Below, piece after piece: positions 21,355-28,389 of a DNA stretch of 64,000 bases. A program made the position numbers and the translations under genes. The stretch is from CAWINY01 sp963837635 (GTDB lineage: Bacteria > Acidobacteriota > Terriglobia > Terriglobales > Acidobacteriaceae): NCBI GenBank assembly GCA_963837635.1, contig CAWINY010000006.1:434001-498000 (forward strand). Reading direction: 5' to 3'. The first letter of the stretch is position 1; every line of letters starts with the position of its first letter. Below the pieces are notes generated by a model. That model saw only the letters and a program-made list of their open reading frames with translations. It was not told the origin of the DNA and did not search any database.

Positions 21355-22107
21355 CTACGGCCGGCGCAACATGCGATAAACCAATTGTACCGGAAGCCCG
21401 ACCACGTTGAAGTAGTCGCCATCGACGCGCGTTACCCATCGTGAGGCCACACCCTGGATGCCATACGCGCCGGCCTTGTCCATGGACTCCCCCGTGTGTA
21501 CGTAGTCTTGAATCTCCTGCTCGCTTAACTCGGCGAAGGTGACTTGGGTGGTTTGGGAGCGAAGATCCTCGAAGAACTCACCACGTTCTCCGTTTTCCGT
21601 TTTCCGTTCTCCGTTCTCCGCCTGGGTGGCCCACTCAAGCCTCTTTTGCTTGAGTGGGGCATTCGCAAGCTCGGGCTTGTCCGCCTGATCCTGCGATCGG
21701 CCGCCGGTCAGGGATTGCCGGCTGGCATAGCCAACCACGCACACTCCGGTGGTCACCTCGTGAGTGCGGCCGCTCAGCAGCCGCAGCATACGCGCGGCAT
21801 CGGCCTCATCGTTCGGCTTGCCCAGAATGTGCTCATCTACCACCACGATGGTGTCGGCCCCGAGCACGAATAAATTGCTGTTACAAGATCCCGCCCGCGA
21901 TGCGTCGGCGCTACCGCTGTTGTTGGTGCCGGTCAGCTTCTCGAAAATGGCTCGAGCTTTGTCGTGCGCCAGGCGGCAAGCGAAGTCAGTGGGGGACTCG
22001 CCCTCGCGCAGCTCTTCCGGCACCTCGGCGGGCATCACTTTGAACACGAAACGCGCGTTACGCAACAGTTCCTGACGGCGAGGGGAAGCGGAGGCCAGAA
22101 TGAGCAT
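21355..22107 (-). CDS. maf: Maf-like nucleoside triphosphate pyrophosphatase with an internal repeat insertion
   Basis: Seen: 250 residues against about 190-200 for the family. Family motifs are intact: MLILASASPRRQELL at the start, FVLGADTIVVVDE, RMLRLLSGRTHEVTTGV, and SMDKAGAYGIQGVASRWV with YFNVVGLPV at the end. Known: Maf proteins hydrolyse non-canonical or modified NTPs (dTTP, UTP, m7GTP subtypes) to the monophosphate. Odd: after TGVCVVGYASR, about 50 extra residues precede TTQVTFAELSEQEI. The DNA there (21584-21660) holds a run of CCGTTTTCCGTT units and a CCCACTCAAGC hairpin, that is, intergenic repeat material read in frame. Its ATG directly abuts the stop of ispG, so the two genes form an operon. 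Confidence 0.88.
   Translation of the reverse strand: MLILASASPRRQELLRNARFVFKVMPAEVPEELREGESPTDFACRLAHDKARAIFEKLTGTNNSGSADASRAGSCNSNLFVLGADTIVVVDEHILGKPNDEADAARMLRLLSGRTHEVTTGVCVVGYASRQSLTGGRSQDQADKPELANAPLKQKRLEWATQAENGERKTENGERGEFFEDLRSQTTQVTFAELSEQEIQDYVHTGESMDKAGAYGIQGVASRWVTRVDGDYFNVVGLPVQLVYRMLRRP
21584..21660. repeat. Palindromic element plus CCGTTTTCCGTT repeat inside maf
   Basis: CCCACTCAAGC (21630-21640), loop CTCTTTT, GCTTGAGTGGG (21648-21658), next to five or six CCGTTCTCCG/CCGTTTTCCG units at 21584-21620. The same pairing of the two repeat types is seen between genes at 27592-27661. The insertion keeps the maf reading frame open. Confidence 0.85.
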
Positions 22108-23388
22108 TTACTTGGCGGCCACCGGGGTCTGATGGCTGGTTTTGCCGGCGAGCGCAGAACCAAGAGTATCGGCGGCTCGATAATGGCTGTTCACGTATTC
22201 GTTCAGAATCTGGATGAACTCATCGACAATGTGATCGCCCTTGAGCGTGCACATCAGGCGGCCGTCCACAAACACCGGCGCTTTGGGCTCCTCGAAGGTG
22301 CCCGGCAGCGAGATGCCGATATTGGAGTGCTTCGACTCGCCGGGACCGTTGACCACGCAGCCCATCACCGCCACCTTCATCTCTTCCACGCCGGGATGCG
22401 ACTGCTTCCAGACCGGCATCTGCTGCCGGATGTAGTTCTGAATCTTATCGGCCAGTTCCTGAAAGAAGGTGCTGGTGGTGCGTCCACAGCCTGGGCAAGC
22501 CGTCACCTGCGGGGTGAAGCTGCGAATGCCGAGCGACTGCAGTATCTGCTGGGCAACAAAAACCTCTTCGCTGCGGTCGCCGTTGGGCGCGGGCGTGAGG
22601 GAGACGCGGATGGTGTCGCCGATGCCCTCCTGCAACACCAAGCTGAGGGCGGCGGTGGAAGCCACCACGCCTTTGTTGCCCATGCCCGCTTCCGTGAGGC
22701 CGAGGTGCAGCGGGTAATCGCAGCGGGCGGCGAGCGCGCGGTAGAGGTCGATTAGATCCTGTACGCCGCTGACCTTGGCACTGAGAATGATGAAGTCGTG
22801 GGGCAGATCATAACGTTCGGCGAGCGCGGCGGAGGTAAGCGCGCTCTCGATCATGGCCTCCATCATCACGTCGCGCCCTTCGCGGGGCTGCGGCAGCTTG
22901 GAGTTCGCGTCCATCATGCGGGCCAGCAGTTGCTGGTCGAGCGATCCCCAATTGACGCCGATGCGCACCGGCTTCTGGTAGCGCACGGCGATCTCGATCA
23001 TGGTGCGGAAGTTGTCGTCGTCCTTGCGCCCGATGCTGACGTTGCCCGGATTGATGCGGTACTTGGCCAACCCTCGCGCGCACTCGGGATAATCCTTCAG
23101 CAGCTTGTGGCCGTTGTAGTGAAAGTCGCCGATGATCGGAACGCGAATGCCCGCTTTGTCGAGTTCCTCGATGATCGCCGGAACGGCGGCAGCGGCAGCG
23201 TCGTTGTTCACGGTAACGCGCACCAGTTCCGAGCCGGCCAGAGCCAGCGCCGCGACCTGCTTAACCGTGCTGAGCACGTCCGCGGTGTCGGTGTTGGTCA
23301 TGGACTGGACGACAATTGGCGCGCCGCCACCAACCACGATATTGCCGACTCTAACTGCAACCGTCTGCTTGCGAACAATCTGAGACAT
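22108..23388 (-). CDS. ispG: 4-hydroxy-3-methylbut-2-enyl diphosphate synthase (IspG/GcpE)
   Basis: Seen: 426 residues from ATG 23388 (MSQIVRKQTVAVRVGNIVVG). A TIM-barrel N-terminal part with VQSMTNTDTADV and GDFHYNGHKLL is followed by the 4Fe-4S domain with CPGCGRT and, further on, GCVVNGPGE. Known: it converts methylerythritol cyclodiphosphate to HMBPP in the MEP isoprenoid pathway, using a 4Fe-4S cluster held by three Cys and one Glu. The frame is open 37 codons further upstream, but that part reads through intergenic repeat sequence and lacks family similarity. The downstream maf gene begins immediately after the TAA. The C-terminal 30 residues are a variable tail. Confidence 0.95.
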   Translation of the reverse strand: MSQIVRKQTVAVRVGNIVVGGGAPIVVQSMTNTDTADVLSTVKQVAALALAGSELVRVTVNNDAAAAAVPAIIEELDKAGIRVPIIGDFHYNGHKLLKDYPECARGLAKYRINPGNVSIGRKDDDNFRTMIEIAVRYQKPVRIGVNWGSLDQQLLARMMDANSKLPQPREGRDVMMEAMIESALTSAALAERYDLPHDFIILSAKVSGVQDLIDLYRALAARCDYPLHLGLTEAGMGNKGVVASTAALSLVLQEGIGDTIRVSLTPAPNGDRSEEVFVAQQILQSLGIRSFTPQVTACPGCGRTTSTFFQELADKIQNYIRQQMPVWKQSHPGVEEMKVAVMGCVVNGPGESKHSNIGISLPGTFEEPKAPVFVDGRLMCTLKGDHIVDEFIQILNEYVNSHYRAADTLGSALAGKTSHQTPVAAK

Positions 23389-23499
23389 TAAGGACAGTAT
23401 ATAAGACGGGGTGTTCATCGAGCCCGGCGGGTGCCAGGTAGTAGCCCGGCACGTGAGAGTCTGTGTGAGCACCGGATGCTTCGCTCCGTCGAAAATCAT

Positions 23500-23536
23500 C
23501 CCATATCTGCCAACGGCAGGCAGATGTGGGGCACCC
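23500..23536. repeat. CCCAC-family hairpin (intergenic copy)
   Basis: CCCATATCTGCC, 7-nt loop AACGGCA, GGCAGATGTGGG, followed by GCACCC. One mismatch in the stem. Same element as those inside the acyltransferase gene at 28.6-29.3 kb. Confidence 0.85.
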
Positions 23537-23613
23537 TCCGATTTTCATCTCGATCGGTGGGCCGCAAGCCTATGCGACACTCAGGATGACAGTAGGTTTA
23601 GGGCGTTTCTCAC

Positions 23614-24063
23614 TCAGAACGTCTTCTTCGAGTCCAGCAGAATGGTGACCGGACCGGCATTGATGAGTTCGACGTCCATCATCTCCTGAAAGCGTCCGGT
23701 CTCACAGCGCAGGCCGGCGCCCCGGACCTTCGCGACAAAGTATTCGTACAATTCGCGGGCGCGTTCGGGAGGGGCGGCGCCGTCGAACGACGGACGCTTG
23801 CCGCGGCGCACGTCGCCGTACAGTGTGAACTGCGAGACCGCGAGCACCGCTCCGCCCGCTTCCAGCACGTTGAGGTTCATCTTCGCTTCGACGTCGGGAA
23901 AGATGCGCAGCCCGCAGATCTTGTCGGAAAGGGAGTCGGCGTCGGCTTCGGTGTCCTGCTGGCCGACCCCAAGCAGCACCAGCAGGCCCGGCCCGATCTC
24001 GCCGGTCACCTCGCCGTTCACGGTCACCTTAGCTCGCGTAACTCGCTGCGCCACTGCTCGCAT
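23614..24063 (-). CDS. dtd: D-aminoacyl-tRNA deacylase
   Basis: Seen: 149 residues, the usual length. Starts MRAVAQRVTRAKVTVNGEVT; the two active-site motifs are SQFTLYGD (about residues 97-104) and NAGPVT near the C-terminus. Known: the homodimer removes D-amino acids (and glycine from tRNA-Ala) from charged tRNAs, protecting translation. Start at ATG 24063 matches the family start exactly. It is on the same strand as ispG but separated by a 225-bp gap with a hairpin element, so it is probably a separate transcript. Confidence 0.95.
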   Translation of the reverse strand: MRAVAQRVTRAKVTVNGEVTGEIGPGLLVLLGVGQQDTEADADSLSDKICGLRIFPDVEAKMNLNVLEAGGAVLAVSQFTLYGDVRRGKRPSFDGAAPPERARELYEYFVAKVRGAGLRCETGRFQEMMDVELINAGPVTILLDSKKTF

Positions 24064-24465
24064 ATAAGCCGTCAGCCCTCAGCCGTCAGCTCTCTACTGC
24101 CGGGAATTGGCGCCAGCAGTCAATTTCTTGGAGATAAGCTGTCGGCGACGAATGTCTATTGAAGAGTTCTAAAAAATAACAGGAAGGAGCCGATTACCAA
24201 AGGACAAGCGGAAGTCCGGTCGCCCAAGGGAGCTGTGTGTCCGGAGCAAAAGGACTGATGGCTGATGGCTGACCGCTGATGGCTAAGGGAATCACGCAGG
24301 ACCGTGATCACCATCACTGCGCCCATCCATTGCCCTGCGGAACACTGCTCGTGTAATCTGGACAAAGACAGTCCAGAAGACATAGAAAGTCCAGATGCGC
24401 TAAGTTAAGGAAGGTCACTTCGCGCCCGGTCGGGCGCTGAGCATCTTAACAGATGTGAGTACTGT
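24064..24465. promoter_or_regulatory. 402-bp regulatory gap upstream of the Rrf2-type regulator
   Basis: Left part: inverted arms of the CAGCCGTCAGCC repeat at about 24066-24092 and 24256-24290. Right part: TCTGGAC (24357-24363), 7-nt spacer, GTCCAGA (24371-24377), and a third GTCCAGA at 24389-24395, 18 bp further on. This spacing on one DNA face is what an autoregulated dimeric repressor operator looks like (inference). A palindrome GCGCCCGGTCGGGCGC at 24422-24437 could form a hairpin in the leader just before the ATG. Confidence 0.45.
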
Positions 24466-25011
24466 ATGCTGACACGCGCCGCTGATTACGCCGCCCGAGT
24501 AATGATCCACTTAGCAACGCTGCCACCCGGGACACGGGTGCAGCGCACGGTGCTGGCTGAGGCAACGGCTGTGCCCGACAGTTTTCTGTCGAAGGTCTTG
24601 CAAGGGTTGGTGCGCGCCCGGCTGATTGCCTCCCGGCCGGGTGTGAATGGCGGCTTCGAACTGACCTCGGTGCCCGAGAAGATCACTCTGCTTGATGTAG
24701 TGGAGGCCATTGATGGGCCGATCGCGCTGAACATCTGCGTTTCCAACCAGGATTGCGAGCGGCGGCCCGGCTGCGCCGCCCACCCGGTATGGCTCGAAGC
24801 GCAGCAAGCAGTGGTTGGCGTGCTGAAGTCAGCCACTCTGGCGAAATTGGCGGAGCGAGCCATGTCGAAGCCGGCGGAGAATGGTGGCGGCTCCGGCAAG
24901 GCGAACGCCGTTGCCTCCGCGAAGAGTTCCAGCCACTCGCCCCAGGACGAGAGCCAATCGGTTGAGGAGATCGCTACGTCCTCCTGCTGGGACTGGATCG
25001 ATAAGGCCTGA
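24466..25011 (+). CDS. Rrf2 family iron-sulfur transcriptional regulator (IscR/NsrR-like)
   Basis: Seen: 181 residues. The N-terminal winged helix starts MLTRAADYAARVMIHLATLP and includes VPDSFLSKVLQGLVRARLIA with the wing SRPGVNGGFEL. Cysteines C91, C97 and C103 have the C-x5-C-x5-C spacing of IscR (C92, C98, C104). Known: such regulators bind a 2Fe-2S or 4Fe-4S cluster and sense NO, oxygen or iron status. The last 45 residues are a low-complexity Ser/Ala/Gly tail not found in IscR. It lies 160 bp upstream of cydAB in the same direction, so control of the bd oxidase is a good guess. Repeated GTCCAGA sites upstream suggest self-regulation. Confidence 0.88.
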   Translation: MLTRAADYAARVMIHLATLPPGTRVQRTVLAEATAVPDSFLSKVLQGLVRARLIASRPGVNGGFELTSVPEKITLLDVVEAIDGPIALNICVSNQDCERRPGCAAHPVWLEAQQAVVGVLKSATLAKLAERAMSKPAENGGGSGKANAVASAKSSSHSPQDESQSVEEIATSSCWDWIDKA

Positions 25012-25170
25012 GACTAGGCGAGTAATTCCCGTGTTGAGTATCGCCTAAGATCGCCCTTGGCGGTCGGCTTTGGGCTATGCCTTGGCCGTGGCGGAAAGCC
25101 AATAGCCAAAGGCGCTTCTTTCACAGCTGTTAACTAGTGACTCGTGACTATCACTGCTTGAAGGTGATTC

Positions 25171-26547
25171 ATGGATAGTGCGCTTTTTATACACCGCCTC
25201 CACTTTGCATTCACCGTAACCTTCCACTATCTCTTCCCGCAGCTCACCATGGGACTGGCACCGCTGATCGTGGTGCTGAAGACCCTGGCGATCTGGCGCA
25301 ACGACGAGAACTACAACCAGGCCGCGCGCTTCTGGGCGAAGATCTTCGGCATTAATTTCGTCATGGGAGTGGTAACCGGCATCCCGATGGAATTCCAGTT
25401 CGGCACCAACTGGGCGCGCTTCTCGCAAGCTGCCGGCGGGGTGATCGGGCAGACGCTGGGCATGGAAGGCATGTTTGCCTTCTTCCTGGAATCCTCCTTC
25501 CTGGGGCTATTTCTGTTCGGGGAGAAACGGCTGAGCAAGATCGGCCACTGGTTCGCCGCGTTGTTTGTTTTCTTGGGCTCATGGTTGTCGGGCTACTTCA
25601 TCGTGGCCACGGATGCCTGGATGCAGCATCCGGTCGGCTACACGCGCACGGCGGACGGCAATTTCCAGCTTTCCAGTTTCTGGTCGCTGCTGCTGAATCC
25701 CTGGGCGATATGGCAGTACGCCCACAACATGAGCGGCGCGGTGATCACCGGCTCGTTTGTCATGGCCGCGATCGGCGCCTTCTACCTGCTGAGCCGCCAG
25801 CACGAGGAGCACGGCCGCCTGTTCGTCAAGGTGGGCGTGATCGCCGCCCTGATCGCGAGCGGTTTGCAAGTGTTCCCCACCGGCGACCTGCAGGGCAAGA
25901 TGATCGCCCAGAACCAACCGGTCACGCTGGCCGCGATGGAAGCCCTGTTCAAGACCGAGGACGGGGCGCCGCTGGTCCTTGTGGGACAACCGGATGTCAA
26001 CCAGCAGAAGCTGGACAATCCGCTCTCGGTCCCTAAGGCATTAAGTTTCCTGACCTACAAGCATTGGAATGCGGAGGTGAAGGGCCTGGATGCGTTTCCG
26101 CAGCAGGACTGGCCGCAGAATATCCCGCTGCTTTACTACAGCTACCACATCATGGTGGGGCTGGGGACGATCTTCATCGCGGTCGCACTCCTGGCGGCGT
26201 TCCTCATGTGGCGTGGGGTGCTCTTTCGCACCCGAGCGGTGCTGTGGCTGCTAATGTTGATGCTGCCATTCCCCTACATTGCCAATACCGCAGGGTGGAT
26301 GACGGCCGAGTTTGGGCGGCAGCCGTGGCTGATCTACGGTTTGCTGCGCACCAGCGACGGCTATTCCCAGATGGTGTCCAGCGGCAACGGCTGGTTCACG
26401 CTGCTGGGCTTCATGGGCATGTACACGGTGCTGATGACGCTGTTCCTCTTCCTGGTGCGGCGCGAAATCGAGCACGGGCCAGAGCCGGTTGAGGCTGGCA
26501 CGAAGCCCTTGCCGCGTACCCGGCTCTTCGCTGAGGAGGTGAAATAG
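25171..26547 (+). CDS. cydA: cytochrome bd-type quinol oxidase subunit I
   Basis: Seen: 458 residues from ATG 25171 with AAGGTGA seven bases upstream. H19 in TFHYLFPQLTMGL matches the heme b595 ligand position, and the motif GWMTAEFGRQPWLIYGLLRT is diagnostic. The quinol-binding Q-loop is of the short type. Known: CydAB oxidises quinol and reduces oxygen with high affinity at the inner membrane, without proton pumping, and helps under low oxygen, NO or sulfide. The upstream Rrf2 regulator fits redox control. No CydX-like small subunit or cydDC is visible nearby. The start of this gene follows a TAGTGACTCGTGAC repeat that belongs to a dispersed family. Confidence 0.96.
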   Translation: MDSALFIHRLHFAFTVTFHYLFPQLTMGLAPLIVVLKTLAIWRNDENYNQAARFWAKIFGINFVMGVVTGIPMEFQFGTNWARFSQAAGGVIGQTLGMEGMFAFFLESSFLGLFLFGEKRLSKIGHWFAALFVFLGSWLSGYFIVATDAWMQHPVGYTRTADGNFQLSSFWSLLLNPWAIWQYAHNMSGAVITGSFVMAAIGAFYLLSRQHEEHGRLFVKVGVIAALIASGLQVFPTGDLQGKMIAQNQPVTLAAMEALFKTEDGAPLVLVGQPDVNQQKLDNPLSVPKALSFLTYKHWNAEVKGLDAFPQQDWPQNIPLLYYSYHIMVGLGTIFIAVALLAAFLMWRGVLFRTRAVLWLLMLMLPFPYIANTAGWMTAEFGRQPWLIYGLLRTSDGYSQMVSSGNGWFTLLGFMGMYTVLMTLFLFLVRREIEHGPEPVEAGTKPLPRTRLFAEEVK

Positions 26548-26549
26548 CC

Positions 26550-27587
26550 ATGCCCATAGTCTGGTACTGGATTGTCGCAGTGATGGTTTCGATCTACGTG
26601 GTGCTGGACGGCTTTGACCTCGGCGCCGGCATCATTCACCTGTTTGCCGCCAAGACCGACCGCGAGCGCCAGATGATCCTGCGCTCGATCGGCCCGGTCT
26701 GGGATGGCAACGAAGTCTGGCTGCTGTCCGCGGGCGGCACGCTGTATTTCGCCTTCCCGCTGCTGTATGCCTCCAGCTTCAGCGGCTTCTATCTTCCGCT
26801 AATGATGGTGTTGTGGCTGCTGATGCTGCGCGCCATCGGGATCGAGTTCCGTATCCACCTGGACACCCCGGTGTGGCGCTCGTTCTTTGACGGAGTCTTT
26901 GCGCTGGCCAGCATCCTGCTGGCGATCTTCTACGGCGCGGCGCTGGGCAACGTGATCCGCGGCGTGCCTTTGGACAAGACCGGCTACTTCTTCGAGCCGC
27001 TGTGGACCAACTGGCGCGTAGGCGAGCAGACGGGCATTCTCGATTGGTACACGGTGCTGGCCGGCGTGGCGGCCCTGGTGATTCTGGCGCAGCACGGCGC
27101 GCTGTACGTGGCGACCAAGACCGAGAGCGAGCTCAACCAGCGCTCGCGGCGGATCGCCGCTGTGCTCTGGCCGCTGGTGCTGGCACTGACAGTCGTCGGG
27201 CTGGCGGCGACGCTATACATTCGTCCCGAGCTGATGATTAACTATCGCGCCTTCCCGGTGTTGCTGGCCATTCCGCTGATCGTCTTTGCTCTGCTGTTCG
27301 CGGTGAAGCTGATGCATGGGCAAGGCAAGGAGAAGCTGGCCTTCGTCTGTTCGAGCCTGTACATCGTCTTCATGCTGGTGGGTGCGGCGGTGGGCGTGTA
27401 TCCCAATGTGCTCTCGGCGCGCAATCCGGCGTACTCGCTGACCATTTACAACACGGCGGCGGCGGAATATGGCCTGAGGGTCGGAGTTGTGTGGTGGCTT
27501 CTGGGCGCGATTCTGGCGGCCGGCTACTTCATCTTCCTGTTCCGCATGTTCCGCGGCAAGGTGCGCTTGGAGGGCGAAGGCTACTGA
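26550..27587 (+). CDS. cydB: cytochrome bd-type quinol oxidase subunit II
   Basis: Seen: 345 residues, about eight membrane helices. Starts MPIVWYWIVAVMVSIYVVLD and continues GFDLGAGIIHLFAAKTDRER, then IGPVWDGNEVWLLSAGGTLY, the family signature. The start lies two bases after the cydA stop, and the ribosome site GAGGAGGTGA is inside the end of cydA. Known: CydB pairs with CydA to form the bd oxidase. Its role in binding the hemes is structural in most families. After the stop comes a CCCAC-family hairpin instead of a T-run terminator. Confidence 0.96.
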   Translation: MPIVWYWIVAVMVSIYVVLDGFDLGAGIIHLFAAKTDRERQMILRSIGPVWDGNEVWLLSAGGTLYFAFPLLYASSFSGFYLPLMMVLWLLMLRAIGIEFRIHLDTPVWRSFFDGVFALASILLAIFYGAALGNVIRGVPLDKTGYFFEPLWTNWRVGEQTGILDWYTVLAGVAALVILAQHGALYVATKTESELNQRSRRIAAVLWPLVLALTVVGLAATLYIRPELMINYRAFPVLLAIPLIVFALLFAVKLMHGQGKEKLAFVCSSLYIVFMLVGAAVGVYPNVLSARNPAYSLTIYNTAAAEYGLRVGVVWWLLGAILAAGYFIFLFRMFRGKVRLEGEGY

Positions 27588-27591
27588 GGGA

Positions 27592-27663
27592 GTCGTTCTC
27601 CGTTCCCGGTTTCCCGTTCCACGTTGTCCCACCCTTCGCCGAAATCGGGCGAAAGGGTGGGAT
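27592..27663. repeat. CCGTTCCCGG repeat plus CCCAC-family hairpin downstream of cydB
   Basis: Units TTCTCCGTTCCCGGTTTCCC lead into CCCACCCTTCGCC (27628-27640), 7-nt loop GAAATCG, GGCGAAAGGGTGGG (27648-27661), with one bulged base. This composite has the same order as the one inside maf. Confidence 0.8.
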
Positions 27664-27735
27664 ACCCCCGGCTAAGCGATCGATAAGGGCCTGTTCCGGC
27701 TAAGTAGACCGCAGGGACTGGAGAGGAACAGCCCG

Positions 27736-27767
27736 CCAAAAGAAATGAGGCCGCGCAAGGCGGCCTC
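27736..27767 (-). terminator. Intrinsic terminator of the DUF4242 gene
   Basis: On the minus strand: GAGGCCGC, 5-nt loop, GCGGCCTC, followed by ATTTCTTTTGG, 48 bp past the DUF4242 stop. A second perfect hairpin GCTAGCCCGGC/GCCGGGCTAGC (27780-27806) lies between it and the stop codon and looks like a REP unit. Confidence 0.75.
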
Positions 27768-27814
27768 AAAGGGGTACTGGCTAGCCCGGCGCGATGCCGG
27801 GCTAGCGGATTGTC

Positions 27815-28213
27815 CTACTTCCCGGTGGCCGGGCTGATCATGGTCTTCACTTCCGAGACCCGATCCGCGGGGAAGCCGCCGCGCTTGGCGTGTTCACGGA
27901 TCAAGTCTTCATTCTTCGCGCGATAGATGCAGTAAACCTTATCGTCGGTGACGTAGCTATCCACCCACTGAATGTCCGGGCCCATGTCCTTCAGAACGCC
28001 GTTGGACTTCTGTGAGATGTCCCGCAGTTGGGCTTTCGTGAGGTTGCCCGCGCCGGGGATAGTGCGCTCAATCACATAGGTGTGCAGGACCGCCTTCGCC
28101 TTGTGCGGCGACTTTGCTGCGCCGTCCGCAAACGCGCTAGTGCTTCCCGCAACTGTCAACAGTGCAGCCAACACAGCCGCTGCAAGGAACTTCAACAGAC
28201 TCCGTCTTTCCAT
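27815..28213 (-). CDS. secreted DUF4242 (SCO4226-like) protein
   Basis: Seen: 132 residues. A signal peptide (MERRSLLKFLAAAVLAALLT, ending near SAFADG) is followed by a ferredoxin-like domain: LHTYVIERTIPGAGNLTKAQ, IQWVDSYVTDDKVYCIYRAK, and NEDLIREHAKRGGFPADRVS. Known: DUF4242 proteins are small alpha/beta proteins; the Streptomyces member SCO4226 binds nickel. The signal peptide places this one in the periplasm, and no lipobox Cys is present. It has its own intrinsic terminator and stands alone between two oppositely oriented genes. Function is not established. Confidence 0.8.
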   Translation of the reverse strand: MERRSLLKFLAAAVLAALLTVAGSTSAFADGAAKSPHKAKAVLHTYVIERTIPGAGNLTKAQLRDISQKSNGVLKDMGPDIQWVDSYVTDDKVYCIYRAKNEDLIREHAKRGGFPADRVSEVKTMISPATGK

Positions 28214-28389
28214 TGCCCACCCTCCTTCAAGTTAACTTCTTGGTGTGGCATTGTAGCATTCAGCCACCCCGGCAAAAATCGTTACTTTTTCCAAAGGCTA
28301 CCCGGTTTCTTGCCCACGGATTAGCACATCCCGAGCAACGGAATCGGCGACTCGATTCGCGGCCAGAGTAGCCCGCATCTAAGTCCCTC

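Noticed and set aside
24156..24383. 75-codon minus-strand frame upstream of the Rrf2 gene
   Set aside because: Covers the inverted CAGCCGTCAGCC arms; composition reflects the repeat.
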